NCBI RefSeq assembly: GCF_000003855.2 | Contig: NW_003101666.1 | Location: 1,119,242-1,183,241, forward strand | Direction: 5' to 3' | Length of the DNA: 64,000 nt | DNA from: Blastomyces gilchristii SLH14081 | Lineage: Eukaryota; Ascomycota; Eurotiomycetes; Onygenales; Ajellomycetaceae | In this document: piece after piece, positions 36,367-48,137 of the stretch | Position numbering within the stretch: position 1 is the stretch's first letter | Layout of the letters: the number at the start of each line of letters is the position of its first letter | The notes under the pieces: generated by a model | The model's database searches: none | Seen by the model: the letters and a program-made list of their open reading frames with translations, nothing else | Told to the model about the DNA's origin: nothing | Program-made: the position numbers and the translations under genes

Positions 36367-38110
36367 ATGAGTACAGCTCCACCACCATGGCGAGCAACTG
36401 CTGCGCCTGCTTATTCATCAAATGGTAAGTCTTTGGCTCCAGCTTATTTCTTGTGATGAAATATAGCATTTCATGGCGTGGCTAATGAGATCATATGTTC
36501 TAGCTTCGCCAGCGTACATTCCTGTCCAAGCACGCCGGAGCCTCGCCCACCATGCTCCTGAACCTACCACCGTCGCGAAAACAGAGTCAAGAGAGCTATC
36601 ATCGCCGAAATCAACAGATCCCAAGGCCGGGAAGTCGAAAATTGACTGGCCTCCGGCTGTTCGCCAATATGTCCAACGCAGCTTCGTCCCTGAGTTCCAA
36701 ATCGCGAGCGTCAGTCGGATGGACATGGAGCAAAAGCTCAAGCAAGTTATCACCGAAGCCGCTGAAAGTGGTAACCTTCACAATGTTGATTGGGAGAACT
36801 TGCCGTTGCCGCAACAAATGATTCAGAATGAGCGAAATAAGATTCTCACTTCTGCTTCTGTTGCTTCCTTGCAATCGTCATGGTCTGCGAAGTCGCAAGA
36901 ACTTCGTCAGCAGAAACAAGAGAAAGCGAAGGAAGAATCTCCAAACAAGAGGAAGTCGTCAGAATTCAGCGCAGAAGATGACGAGGCGGAACATATTCCA
37001 CCTTGGAGAAAAACTAACACACGCAATGGCTTTGAAGACCGTATTAGTTACCCTTCCACAACTGATAAGCGACGACGGATAGATAGCAACAACTCTAACA
37101 GCAACAGCAAAAATACAAGTAAGTTCAAAAATAACCTGGAGCTGCGGAAACGACGCTTTGAGGATTTGCGTTCAGGTTACCAGTCTCCTCAGACTGGGAG
37201 CTCCTCCCGCGATGAATCACCGGATGTGGGTGGAGGACCTGTCATCGGACGGTGCCAAATGTTGGAGAAAAATTATTTCCGATTGACTTCGGCCCCCAAT
37301 CCTGATACTGTTCGTCCTTTGCCCGTGCTGAAAAAGATGCTCGATTTATTGAAGAAAAAGTGGCGTCTCGAGAATAACTATACCTATGTTTGCGATCAGT
37401 TTAAGTCTATGCGCCAGGATTTGACCGTCCAGCACATCAAAAATGAGTTTACAGTGAACGTGTACGAGATACACGCCAGGATTGCTTTAGAAAAAGGGGA
37501 CCTTGGTGAGTATAATCAATGCCAGACGCAACTGCGAGCATTGTATTCGCAAAATCTTGGAGGACATCCCATGGAATTTATGGCCTATCGCATTCTCTAT
37601 TTTATCCATACCCGCAATCAGACGGCCATCAACGACGCTTTGGCAGATCTAACCCCTGCAGACAAACTGGATCCTGCTGTGAAGCATGCCCTTGATGTTC
37701 GATCAGCTCTAGCATTGGGGAATTACCATAGATTCTTTCAACTTTATCTGGATACGCCGAACATGGGAGCATACCTTATGGACATGTTTGTTGACCGCGA
37801 GCGTCTTGCGGCACTTGCGTGTATTTGTAGAGCGTGAGTAATCCTGTTATTCCTCCAAAGCTGAAAAGCTCATGCTAATCTAACCATTGCAATTAGGTAT
37901 AAACCTGAGGTGAAGATAAGATTTATTACTGAAGAACTTGGTTTTGAGTCCGATGAACAGGCCGCCCGATTTATATTGGACCATGCTCCAGAGGATTTGC
38001 TCCAGGAAAAACCTGATGGGGTTAAGCTCCTTACCGGGAAAGCCGGGCAGGTTTTCGAACTGGCTAAAGCGGAAGCTCACAAAGTGGTCGATATAAAAGG
38101 GCAGATCTAA
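36367..38110 (+). CDS. THP3: SAC3/GANP-domain protein, Thp3/LENG8 type, three exons
   Basis: Yeast Thp3 acts with Csn12 in transcription elongation and mRNA processing; the metazoan relative is LENG8. I read exons 36367-36424, 36504-37833 and 37897-38110, joining in frame to 533 residues. The N-terminal half is polar and probably disordered, with an IDWPPAVRQYVQRSF motif (about 78-92), a Lys/Glu-rich helix, and an Asn/Ser run. The SAC3/GANP domain begins near residue 268 (RCQMLEKNYFRLTSAP) and contains the signature QFKSMRQDLTVQHIKNEF followed by TVNVYEIHARIALEKGDL. The third exon supplies a PCI-like end (YKPEVKIRFITEELGFES). The initiator context CACCATGAG is favourable. All introns are GT-AG with short length. 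Alternative: a SAC3-like mRNA-export protein, but size and N-terminal layout fit Thp3 better. Confidence 0.87.
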
Positions 38111-38860
38111 CCAACCCGCTTGATCCTTCCTAAAGCAAGGATTTCTCCATTGTTCAGTTCATGACGCACCGCCACCCCCTTCCAACTTCCATTCTTGTTT
38201 CGCACATTCCGTCTTCTATTGGGCCGTATCCCGACCTATACACAGGTCAAATCGTCCATCGTATTTCTATTTCTTCTCTTACCTACTTCTGCGGCTTGTC
38301 ATCGCCGTGGATTTCTTTTCTTTTTTTCACTTTTTCTTGTCTTCTAATTTTCTCTATCTTACACTCCGTGTCTCTCGAAGCCTATATCCATCCCTCGTGC
38401 ATATATTTTAACCCTAAGCCTATCCATGGATTATCGCCATACTGTTACATCTGACGATCGATCGGTTATGCATTTGGGACACGCGACCTCACGGAAATCT
38501 TTTGCGTTTTTCGTTTTATGTTTTTCACCAGGCTATCGGCACTTTTGGGTACCCAATATACCCTTCAATCGAATCCTAACAGTTTCTCTTCATTCGGATT
38601 TCGCATGATTTTTATATAATACCGCTTTCTTACCGGAGTTAGGCGCTCGGGGTGCTTGGGGTGTATCGAGTGGGTGGTCGTTACTGACTTTTCATTTCTC
38701 TGGCGAGCTTTTCCGGTGCCTGCATTTCGTGGCGGGAGTGCTTTGGGTCTCGAGATAACCAACTTTATTTCTGTATATTTTCCTCTGATTCACTGAAAAC
38801 TTTTTTTATATATATCTATATATATAATACTAAGGAGCTTATTATTTTCAAGAATTGAAT
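38111..38860. other. 3' region of the THP3-like gene up to the AT-rich boundary
   Basis: Balanced, T-rich sequence without a supported gene. At about 38.80-38.87 kb composition shifts to long AT-rich words, marking the edge of the transposon block. Confidence 0.5.
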
Positions 38861-39200
38861 ATCTCAAATATACAACTGTGGCCCGTGTTGAGTCATTTCA
38901 TTTGAGTAAAACCTTTGGTTCTAGATTGAGTAAGACGTATGATGATAAGAAATACACATGCTTTCACTAGCCTCATCACTTCTGTAGTTGAATGCATCTC
39001 ATCACAGTGTAATTATCATCACAACACAATTTTTCATCAAGAATGTAACTTTAATATCTTGATATATTAAAATTACTTTTTTTATTTATTAAAAAAAATT
39101 ATCTATGTCGGATTCCCTCTCTACAGGCCGACTGCTTTCACCTAAGCAAGGTGTTCGCTGATCACTTGGCAAACGCCTGCCACACATAAAAGGCCGCATA

Positions 39201-39275
39201 ACTGTGCCATGCTTACTTACTCTCTCTAGTGAGTGTGCCACAGTGTATGGAAAACCACACTGTACAGAAAATATT
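39201..39275 (+). repeat. Left terminal inverted repeat of the pogo/Fot1-like element
   Basis: Begins ACTGTGCCATGCTTAC and is about 66/75 identical to the reverse complement of 40327-40401. Nearly all mismatches are transitions. Confidence 0.85.
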
Positions 39276-40326
39276 ATCAATATCTTCATTCTTCATCTTC
39301 AAATAATCATCATTAATTATAATCATGTCTAAATCTTTTAATTACACTGAGAAGCAGTTGTAAAGAGCTGTTAACATATATAAAAGTAATTCAAAATTAA
39401 AAATCATATCTCTGTTATGAGAATTCAAAGTCTCATATACTATCTTATATGAGAGAATTAATAGAAAGAAATCAAGAACTATAAGAGTTTCACTGAATAG
39501 AGTATTGAATAACAGTCAGAAAGAGATAATTAAGATATAGATTTATCAGTTAAATATTAATTTTTATCTATTTATTATCAAGTATATTGAAGCTGCTATG
39601 AACTACATGTTAAGATAGTATTATACAGATTCAGAGACTGCATCTTTTATAGTAAGCAAGATATGAGTATATCAATTCATCAAACATCTGTCAGATTATA
39701 AACAGATCAAGCAAAAGCTTATGAATTTAAAACAGATATCTTGTGAGAATATAAGCTTTATTATTAACTGATTTAATTGATATGAAGCTATCTTCAATTA
39801 ATATTATTATTTTTACTGCAATATCTACAACTTTGATGAGATTGAATTTCAAGAAGAAGAAGAACATAAATAGTGAATTATAACTCTCTTAGAAGATGTG
39901 AAGAATACTCTTATATCTGATTTAACAAGGCAGTTGAACAAGATCTTCAAGAGTAGCATGATTCAGATGAAATTAAATACACACTGTAAGAATGAACTTA
40001 CAGATTATTATTAAGTAAATAGATATCAGGTTATTAAATTCTCTTACAGACAGATATAAGTAGATAAAGTTCTCACTATTAAGAATATCAATTGCAAGAT
40101 CATGACTCATAGAGTAGATGAGATGAAAAAGATATTTAATAAGAATCTTTAATTAATTGAAATTAAATCTATAAAATCTACAGTTATTTAATTATAATAA
40201 GATAATTCTATAGAATTTTAATCTACAGTGAATTCTATATCTTCTAATGAGTATAGAGATAATCTTTATATTATAGATAGATATAATGATAATTATTAAT
40301 TAATTTTTAAAGATTACTATACTTAA

Positions 40327-40401
40327 AATATTTTCTATACAGTGTGATTTTCTATACACTGTGATGCACTCACTAGAGAGAGTGAGTAAGCATGACACTG
40401 T
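40327..40401 (-). repeat. Right terminal inverted repeat of the pogo/Fot1-like element
   Basis: Its reverse complement begins ACAGTGTCATGCTTAC. It is the partner of 39201-39275 and is followed by TA. Confidence 0.85.
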
Positions 40402-40403
40402 TA

Positions 40404-42179
40404 ATAGCTAGATCTTAATAATATAATCAACTACTCTATTATATTATCTTTATCAGATTATGTCTCTTCTTGTATATAAGAATTTACTATATTTTTAAAA
40501 AATTAAATTCTTACACTTTATGCTTAAATTGAAGATTTAATTATATTCTGAAATACTGTATTAGTGATTCTGCAGCTGTTTATCATAAATTAAAAAGAAC
40601 TCTGTTGATTTCAAAATGAATCAACTTACTACAGACTTTTATAATAAGTTCATAAGTAATCTCTACATTCTTATATAAATAGAAGTATACTATAAACAGC
40701 TTTACTGTTAAAGGTAATATTATCTTACTTAAATCTATACTAATTATTAAAAGTAGAAGATATTTAACATAGTTAATATATATATACAATATCTCTGAAT
40801 AAGAGTTACTTAAGCTGTAAGTATTATCATAGACAGCTCAGACGATTTGAATTAAAATAAATATAGATTATAATATAAGTTTAAAAGAGAGAGAAGATCT
40901 TCTCTTAACAGAATACTTTATACTCACTTAAGATAGTCTTACTAATAAAATCACGGAAATGATAATATATTTTACTTATTTATAAGAGACAGAGTTCTCT
41001 GAAGTATTATTATTATTATTACTATTATTCTTTAATTATAGATATATATAGTCAGAGACTATAATATCTATCTGAGAACTTTTAGATCTCAGAGTTTTTC
41101 TAATATCTATAGAGTTAACTATTATACATTTATCAATTTCAGATATGTAAAATCAGAAAATTCCAGCTTAGAATATAAAAACTCTTTATAAATTACAGTA
41201 TTTTAACACCTTCTGATACTTTGAAATCATTTGAAAATATCATGATAAAGGAAAAGAGAACAAAGTCTTAAAGATAGACATATTAAATAAGTAGATAGAA
41301 AAGAATAGAAAAGAAAAAGTAAAGTAAAGAGAGACTATAATAAAATAATATTATTAAAAGATAGTATATAGCTGTTTTAACAGACTATATCTGATCAATT
41401 TTTATCTCTTCATATTTAAATATTTCTGAATTCAGTCATTTTCTTATAGCTGCTTAAGTTTCTGGTAGAAAGTCTATTAAGTATTTAATTCCTGTCTCAG
41501 TTGAGAATAGGAATCTTATATTTAATTGATTGAAATCATACTTCTCTTTCAATCTGACTCTAGAACTATTGTATAATACACAGTGTATTACAATATACTC
41601 AGAATTTTCATTTATATTACAGAATAATTATTCTATTGAATTAAATCTATTATCAAATCTTTGTATATAAGATTTGAAATAATTATATTCTAGTTTCAGC
41701 TGAATTATAGATGAGAATATTTTCTTTTTACATTTAATTAAACAAGATTTTCACTTGAGTTTTATTTCAAATCTTGAATAATGTATACTCTTCTTTTATT
41801 TCTATCAGCTTTTATTTCACTCATTTAAACAAGATTCTTTTATCTTTCTCTTTATAAAAGATCAGAACACTATTTTTTAAATAAATATACTTAATTCTGA
41901 ACTTCTTCTTACAGCTGAATCAGTCAATTTATTGTCATGAATATTTATATAAGTAGAAACTCAGTATAGATAAATTATCAGTTTTAATATTCTTCTCTTT
42001 TGAATTTGTAAAACAGAATTTAGAATCAGTTCAAGATTTATTTAATTATTATGAATCTAACTACTTCTAAGTCTTTTTAAAGTAGCTTAATTATTAGAGA
42101 ATATTTATATCTCTTTTAAACTATTTTCTCTTTTATAAGATTTTATTTCAATAAGTTTAAAAGCTTTCACTATTATAAA
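40404..42179. other. RIP-decayed sequence, possibly downstream part of the LINE relic
   Basis: AT-rich with dense stops on both strands. It lies downstream, in minus-strand sense, of the RNase H-like segment at 42254-42334, so it may be the 3' end of the same LINE. I cannot read a domain with confidence. Confidence 0.35.
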
Positions 42180-42990
42180 TAGTTCAGTATTAAAGACTTC
42201 AGATTCACAGTTTAAATTTCAAAAATTTGAGATAAAATTGATATTATCTTTCAGTATAAGCAATGTCTGTATCTAATCTATTTAAATTCTTATTTTTTGA
42301 GTTATCTGAGTAAATTAGAATAGAGTCTTTTATATTGATTGTAGAGATTCTCTTTAAAAACTGTTTATATTCTCTCTCTTTAGATAGTTCACTTATTAAT
42401 AAGTCTATAAGAGATTCAAGCTTTTCTCTTCAGAGAGATATCTTCTCATGATTAACTTTTTCAATATTTAATAAAGAAAATTAATTTTTAATCAGTGAAT
42501 ATAGTCTGTATAGTTGAGAGAGCATTTTCTTTGAAGAATTATTTTCATTTCAATCAAGAAATCTATTTCAATTCAGTTTATTTTCTGAGTTAATTAATAG
42601 AAATGAAGAAGAGACTCTTTCTTTAATTATATAATTTAAGCTTATCTTTATAACTCTCGGAGTATAGTTCATACAGATCTTTTCAAATTTAATAGTAGAA
42701 AAGAGAATTAAAGCTTCAATTTTCATTACTTTAATAGAAGATAATTTGAATACTTTTAGAATTCTTCTCAAAGCTCTGTTTTACAAACTTTGAAAGAGGT
42801 CAGTAAAATTTTCTTAATTATTTTATCAAAGATAAACTTTATAATCAGTTACTAAGATGATACAGACTATATATAACTATCTTATAGTCTGAAAGAATAG
42901 ATGTCTCTCTGTATTTAATAGTCTGATTATACTATTCAATAGTCTTTCTATCTTGATAGTTCTTTATTGAATATAATATTTAAAATTCAA
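42180..42990 (-). mobile_element. Non-LTR retrotransposon (LINE, Tad-like) relic: post-RT and RNase H region
   Basis: On the minus strand, 42771-42568 reads MRRILKVFKLSSIKVMKI and later KERVSSSF, similar in layout to the segment after the reverse transcriptase in fungal LINEs. About 230 bases further, 42334-42254 reads DSILIYSDNSKNKN and later DTDIAYTE. This matches the RNase H start (YSDGS-K...GAGIAY) with Gly-to-Asn/Asp changes expected from RIP. No ends or poly(A) tail were identified. LINE assignment is from motif order only. Confidence 0.5.
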
Positions 42991-43029
42991 TTTAAAGTTT
43001 AATTATACTGTGATTCAAAGATTGCTTGA

Positions 43030-43059
43030 GCCAGCGTACAATTACAGGTGTACGCCGGC
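43030..43059. repeat. GC-rich near-palindrome in AT-rich DNA
   Basis: GCCAGCGTAC and GTACGCCGGC form a 10-bp inverted repeat with one mismatch around a 10-base spacer, and stand out from AT-rich flanks. It could be an element terminus. No partner copy was found in the window. Confidence 0.6.
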
Positions 43060-43079
43060 TTCTTATATATGTTATTTAA

Positions 43080-45370
43080 ATTAATTAGTGGCTGCTAGAG
43101 TCTCTTTATATTTGTAAGTATATTCAGAAGTGACTATTATTATTCAGTGATTATACATTCTTCTGAATTACATTCTTTCTTATCAGATTCAGTCACACTT
43201 ATATAACTGTAATATAAGCTCTAGCCTCATACAGATTAGCACGCTGCTAGTGTTTGTAATTATACAGTCTATCTCTGATTCAGCTAGTGTCTCTTGTATA
43301 TTCTTACAAAGAAACTTTCACTATATTACATTACTTATTCACTAACTTTTTTCATTCTTCAATTATCTTCTTTATCATCATTATCATTGAATATTATTAT
43401 CTTATTCAAGATTTCTACTTCTTCTTCTGTTTAACACCTTCTATCTGTTCATCTATTATATTGTATATATTTCTAATAATAACTCTCTGTTCTTATAACA
43501 AGTGTCATTGTAGTACTCATACTGAGCAGTATATTAGCAGTAAGTGTAACACATTGTGAAACATGACTGAGACTTGTTTATCTTCTAATGATTATCAGAA
43601 TATATTATTATAAATAACACATCTTCTTTATCTTCTTATATACTCTTAATTATTTTTCTTCTTAGTGAGCTTCTAATCATATCTTCTGATATAATATTGT
43701 ATGAATGCAGATACTGATATATTTGTTTTTATTTATATAGAATCTTCATGTATTGACAGATCTATGTCTGTTAATAATAGTGAACTCAATATTGAATTAT
43801 TGATCAAGAACTTAAAGAACATGATAATGAAGAAATTACTTATATTATATATAGCTGAGTCTTCTGTGTCTCTCTCTGCCTCTTCTATCACTGTTTCTCT
43901 CTCTGCTGCTCTCTCTTAATCTTCTACTCTTGCCTCTGTTTCTGATTCTCTCACTTCTGCTATCTCTGTTTCTATGACTCTTACTTTCACTACTTCTACT
44001 CTCTCTGTCTCTGTCACTGCTTCTGCTTTCATTACCAGCTCTTTCTGTTTCAAGAAGATGTTATGTAGACTTGATAAATTATGTTTCTCAGCATGTATAC
44101 TTCTGTTCTTCTTGCCAATCTCTAGAATGATCTATTGTATAAAGACTGTATATAATATGACTATTTGAAGCTCAGTCACAGATACTGATTATTACATTCA
44201 TTTCAAATATTTGTAATAAGATAATTATTTATTCATATCAGAGAATTATCTCTCTTCTCAACAGTGTTAAGATTATAAGTCTTTTCTTTTTTCTTATCTC
44301 TTCTAATACTGATTTTTCTAGAGAAAATTGTTATGAGTTTTATTATATATAAAGTTATAATATTCACAGATACTAAGAAACTTTTTACAACTGTAAAGTT
44401 CAATATTGTGAGTATATCTACTCTGATAAATTTCTTTGAAATAATAGATTTATATCAGTCTATTCTCTGATGTCTGTCATTTAACTTTGTGATACAGATA
44501 AAAGATATCTGTGTTTTCAGAAACAGAAATGCAGATATTGTACTCTTTTACACTCATAGACATGAGACTTATATATCTTGTCTGAGATGTTATTGTAAGA
44601 ATAAGCTGTTTACACACTGTATTCTACTTTCTGTATTTTCCTGTGTCTTTCTCTTTCTTTCTGAGAAGTCTTATACATGTTGTAATTATGTGTACAACTC
44701 TAAGATCAGCAGGTGTTTATTTGTTAACTGTTCTCATCTCTGATTTTATAATTTTCATATACTAATAATGATTCTTAGTTGCTCTGATGTCAGAGATTAT
44801 TCTAATTGAAGATAATTATACTGCTGAGACTACTCTCTTCTATCTTTAATCTTCTTTTATCACTTTCTCTCTCTTCTCTGCAGAGAAGATTGTGTATATA
44901 CTAAGTTATAAGTATTCAGCTCTGAGTAACTCTCACTGTCATTTATCTGATTCTGTACTCTCTTCTTCTTCTATTTCTTTCATCTTTACTTTCTCTGTCT
45001 TAACTTCTAATTCTGTGAGTTCTGTACTCTTCTTCAATTTTTCTACACATATGTGTACACATTTCTATATTGGCATTTTAGTTATTATTATTATTATTAT
45101 TATTATTCTTTCATTATACTTATATGCAAGTGAAGCTTATAATAAGTCCTTGCATGATGTTAAATACAGGTCAAGTGTTGATTATACAGAAGAAAATACA
45201 GATGTTAAGATTATATCAAGATAATAAGAATATAAAAAAATACGAAGAAGTGATAATTAAATACATATAATAATAACTTCTCAGCTCAGAAACATAGAGC
45301 AATTCATTGAAGTAATTTATGCATCTCTGTATTTATTAGAAATCTGAGATGCTTGAGTTTCAGATTTAAT
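43080..45370. other. RIP-decayed unknown element(s), T/C-rich on the plus strand
   Basis: Several plus-strand frames of 64-110 codons survive (43287-43559, 43701-43919, 43974-44168, 44489-44743, 44892-45224). One, at 44489-44743, is Cys-rich (SCLRCYCKNK, YTCCNYVYNSKISRC), hinting at a decayed zinc-binding protein, but I cannot name a family. An ATT repeat lies at 45080-45110. Confidence 0.3.
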
Positions 45371-45373
45371 GTA

Positions 45374-45463
45374 TCTTCTGCGGGATTCGAACTCACGCGC
45401 CTTGATTCCCCACGCCAAGATGCTACCAAGTGACCGCATTAACCATTCAGTCACTGAGGCGGC
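45374..45463 (-). other. tRNA-like sequence (decayed tRNA gene or tRNA-derived SINE)
   Basis: On the minus strand TGACTGAATGGTTAATGC resembles a tRNA D-arm/box A, and GTGAGTTCGAATCCCGC a T-arm/box B (TTCGAAT loop; the stem becomes a perfect GCGGG/CCCGC if two RIP-type transitions are reversed). It is much GC-richer than its surroundings. I could not fold a convincing acceptor or anticodon stem, so it is not called a functional tRNA. Confidence 0.45.
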
Positions 45464-46199
45464 ATTTTAGTCAATCTTGTGATAAATGATATTAATGTTG
45501 TACACAGAGTAGTAGAGAAATCAGAGATAAATGTAATATTATTATAAAAGTAGCTTACAGCTCTTGAATCTCTTACAGATCTTGAGTTTTGAGATTTTCT
45601 TTATTTTTAATGTTTTTCAGATGATGTGATGTTGAAAATAGATTAAATATGTAATATATGAAAATAAATGAGATGTGTATAATAATATTTATCTTTTACA
45701 GTTAACTTTTATAATTAATAATTAATTCATTATTTCTTTTCTTTTCTTACACTTTTTCTTTATCTGCTAGTCACTACTCTTACATGATCTCTATATAATA
45801 CAGTATTCAGTGACTAGATTTAGTAGCTTTTATCTCTTATAATTCTATCTCATGTATTATACTGTCTCTCTTCATCTGCTCAGACTACTACAGTGAATGA
45901 CTTATTGAAACTAATCTTACTTAATCTCTAAGTATTCTCAGAGATTGAGAAAGCTTAATCTTATATGTCTGTGAATGTTTCAAATACTTCATTCTCTGTT
46001 ATCTCTGTAATTGAACTGATGTAAATAGTTAAATTCAACTCTGAATTTCTTTTTCTTCTGTAATCTGATTTATATATAAGTCTGCTGCTCTGAGACTGCT
46101 CTTTATCATATTATATCTACTATTTGTAATATGTTATTATATAACTGACTACAGTCTTATTACTTATTAAAGTATGATATTCATCTGATTTCTTCATTA

Positions 46200-47588
46200 C
46201 TTCTTATTCTTTTCTTATAATTATGAAAAGATCAGAATAAGTGAGATCATCTGATTTATAAGTATCTATAATTTCTCTTACTTTGTAAGACTTTTTAATT
46301 ATAAGTCTCTTCTTTTTCAATACTGATGATAGTGCTGTAGATAATTATAATCTACTTAAGTCTTATATCTTTGTCTTTATAAGATATGAATTATTTATTA
46401 AGTTATATAAGACTCATTTCTCTGATTCTTTCAATATGTATGTTTTCAGAGAATGTGATTTAAGTATTTTATATAACTTAAATCATCTAGGTTGAAACTT
46501 CTCAGAACTCTTGTTATGTATAAGAACTTATATTTTTATCTTAAGACTTAATTTTTTAACTAGTGAGTCTCATATTCTTTTCAATTGAATTACTCAGTTC
46601 AGAAGTAACTTATTAGCTTTTATATATGTATAACTGATCTCTTTCAATCTTGATTCTGTGTCTGTAACTGCTGTGTCTGTGACTGTTATGTTTATAACTA
46701 TTGTTTTCTTTCTCATCTTTTCTGAAGCATTCTTCAGAATGTGCAGATGCAATTCATATAACAGATAGAATGATAAATGCTTAAAGACTGTATACTGCTG
46801 AATTTATGTGACTAATAGTGCCTGATTAAGATATTCATTTCATAATCTCATAAACTTACTTACTGGATATTTTATCAGCATATTACTCAGGATTTCATTC
46901 AAGTGTTTCACCTTCTTATTTATTTATAAGTGATATAATGTTATTCTATAATGTCTTATCTATAACTGACTTATGAAATATCTCATCACTTCTTCTATAA
47001 GATTTATATCATTATCAGTTAGAATCTTATGCAGTATTTCATAGTTGATATAGATCTCATTATATAGAAACTTTATTATCATCTTCTCTATTATCTCTGA
47101 AACTGCTTTTACAACTAACCAGTCAGTAGTATAGTCAATAGCAGTGATTATTCAATGATTTTCATTTGATATTTGTGATAATATGTCTATAAGATTTATC
47201 TCTCATTATTTGAATAGTTGTATTATATATTTCATCTAATGTTATACTTTCTTATATTCTAATCCTTTCTTAGATTTTTTCACAACCTGATAATTCAGAC
47301 ACTTGTAAGTATATGTCTGAATGTTCTTAATCATGCTTGATCAGTACACTCTTGATTTGAGTATACTCATGAGTTCAGAGCTTTCTAAGTGACTGAATTC
47401 CTTGTAAATGCAAGTTATCAAGTTGTGTTTAAATGAGTGTTTCAGATAGAGAGCTTCTGCATATTCTAGATCACAGTAAAGTACAATATTATTTTTCAAT
47501 TTCTTCAGCTTGAAGTTCAGAAGCATTTCTTCCATCACTTTTATAAAATGCTTATTATTCAACATCTTGCTATTCTCTAAGTAAGAGA
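46200..47588 (-). mobile_element. Element D, left part: Ty3/gypsy integrase and C-terminal region
   Basis: Minus-strand fragments read in order: SHLESSELMSILKSRVY then QTYTYKCLNYQVVKKSKKG (the HHCC zinc-binding start of integrase, one Cys changed to Tyr), ITAIDYTTDWLVVKAVSE (first catalytic Asp), KILTDNDINLIEEVMRYF (second catalytic Asp), and SSEKFQPRWF-type sequence near 46450 with LKTYILKE (integrase C-terminal module). The part upstream of integrase is found at 61206-63446, on the other side of element A. The left LTR of D was not identified. Confidence 0.75.
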
Positions 47589-47593
47589 TCATT
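47589..47593. repeat. Target-site duplication TCATT, left copy of element A
   Basis: TCATT abuts the 5' LTR and recurs at 61201-61205 just after the 3' LTR. Confidence 0.85.
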
Positions 47594-48137
47594 TGTCACG
47601 CCTCTGGCCGCGCCAAGGCCCCGCTGCGGTTCCGCACGGCTCATCACTTTCATGCGGATAATTCCATTAATTCTGCAGGCCATTCAAACCGGTTTCTAAC
47701 CACTCTATGACATCATTCAGATATATTATAGAAAGATCTGATTGATGAATATAAGAACTCTGCTTTTATACAAGATCAGCAGATTACTCTTTCATAACAG
47801 TGAGATACTGCTGAGATATCACTTCAGCTATTCTTGCTCATGAAATGAGAGAAGAGTATTTACTCATTATCTATATAGAATAGCTAGATGCTGACTTCTC
47901 ATTAAAGAAGTCAGTAATTCATTTTTTATCTACTGAAAGATATACAAGAGTTATTATATTTCTAATATAATCTTCTTAGTATACTAAGTACTATATCTGT
48001 GATATTCTTGTAATAACTCTGTAGCTCACAAGCTCACTATTCAAGCAAGATAGTCAAGCTTACTTATACAGCTTTTTAAACAACTATCTCTATATAATGC
48101 TGCTGACTAGTCACTGCTTCAGTTTTATTATATTATA
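47594..48137 (+). repeat. 5' LTR of element A (544 bp)
   Basis: Aligns without gaps to 60657-61200 at a constant offset of 13063. Its first 64 bases are GC-rich and RIP-spared, whereas the rest is RIP-altered. Confidence 0.9.

Larger units (their letters stand above)
39201..40401 (+). mobile_element. Internally deleted pogo/Fot1-like (Tc1/mariner) DNA transposon
   Basis: A 1201-bp unit bounded by 75-bp terminal inverted repeats and flanked by TA on both sides (39199-39200 and 40402-40403), the target duplication of this superfamily. The interior, read on the plus strand, starts MSKSFNYTEKQL (39325), then YKSNSKLKI, a helix-turn-helix/CENP-B-like region, ending NFDEIEFQEEEE (about 39824-39862), where intact family members have a catalytic-domain NFDE start. 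It then jumps to a fragment resembling the transposase C-terminal tail (LTRQLNKIFKSSMIQMKLN, about 39930-39985). The DDE catalytic core between them is missing, so the copy was non-autonomous. Several stops fit RIP decay. Confidence 0.7.
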
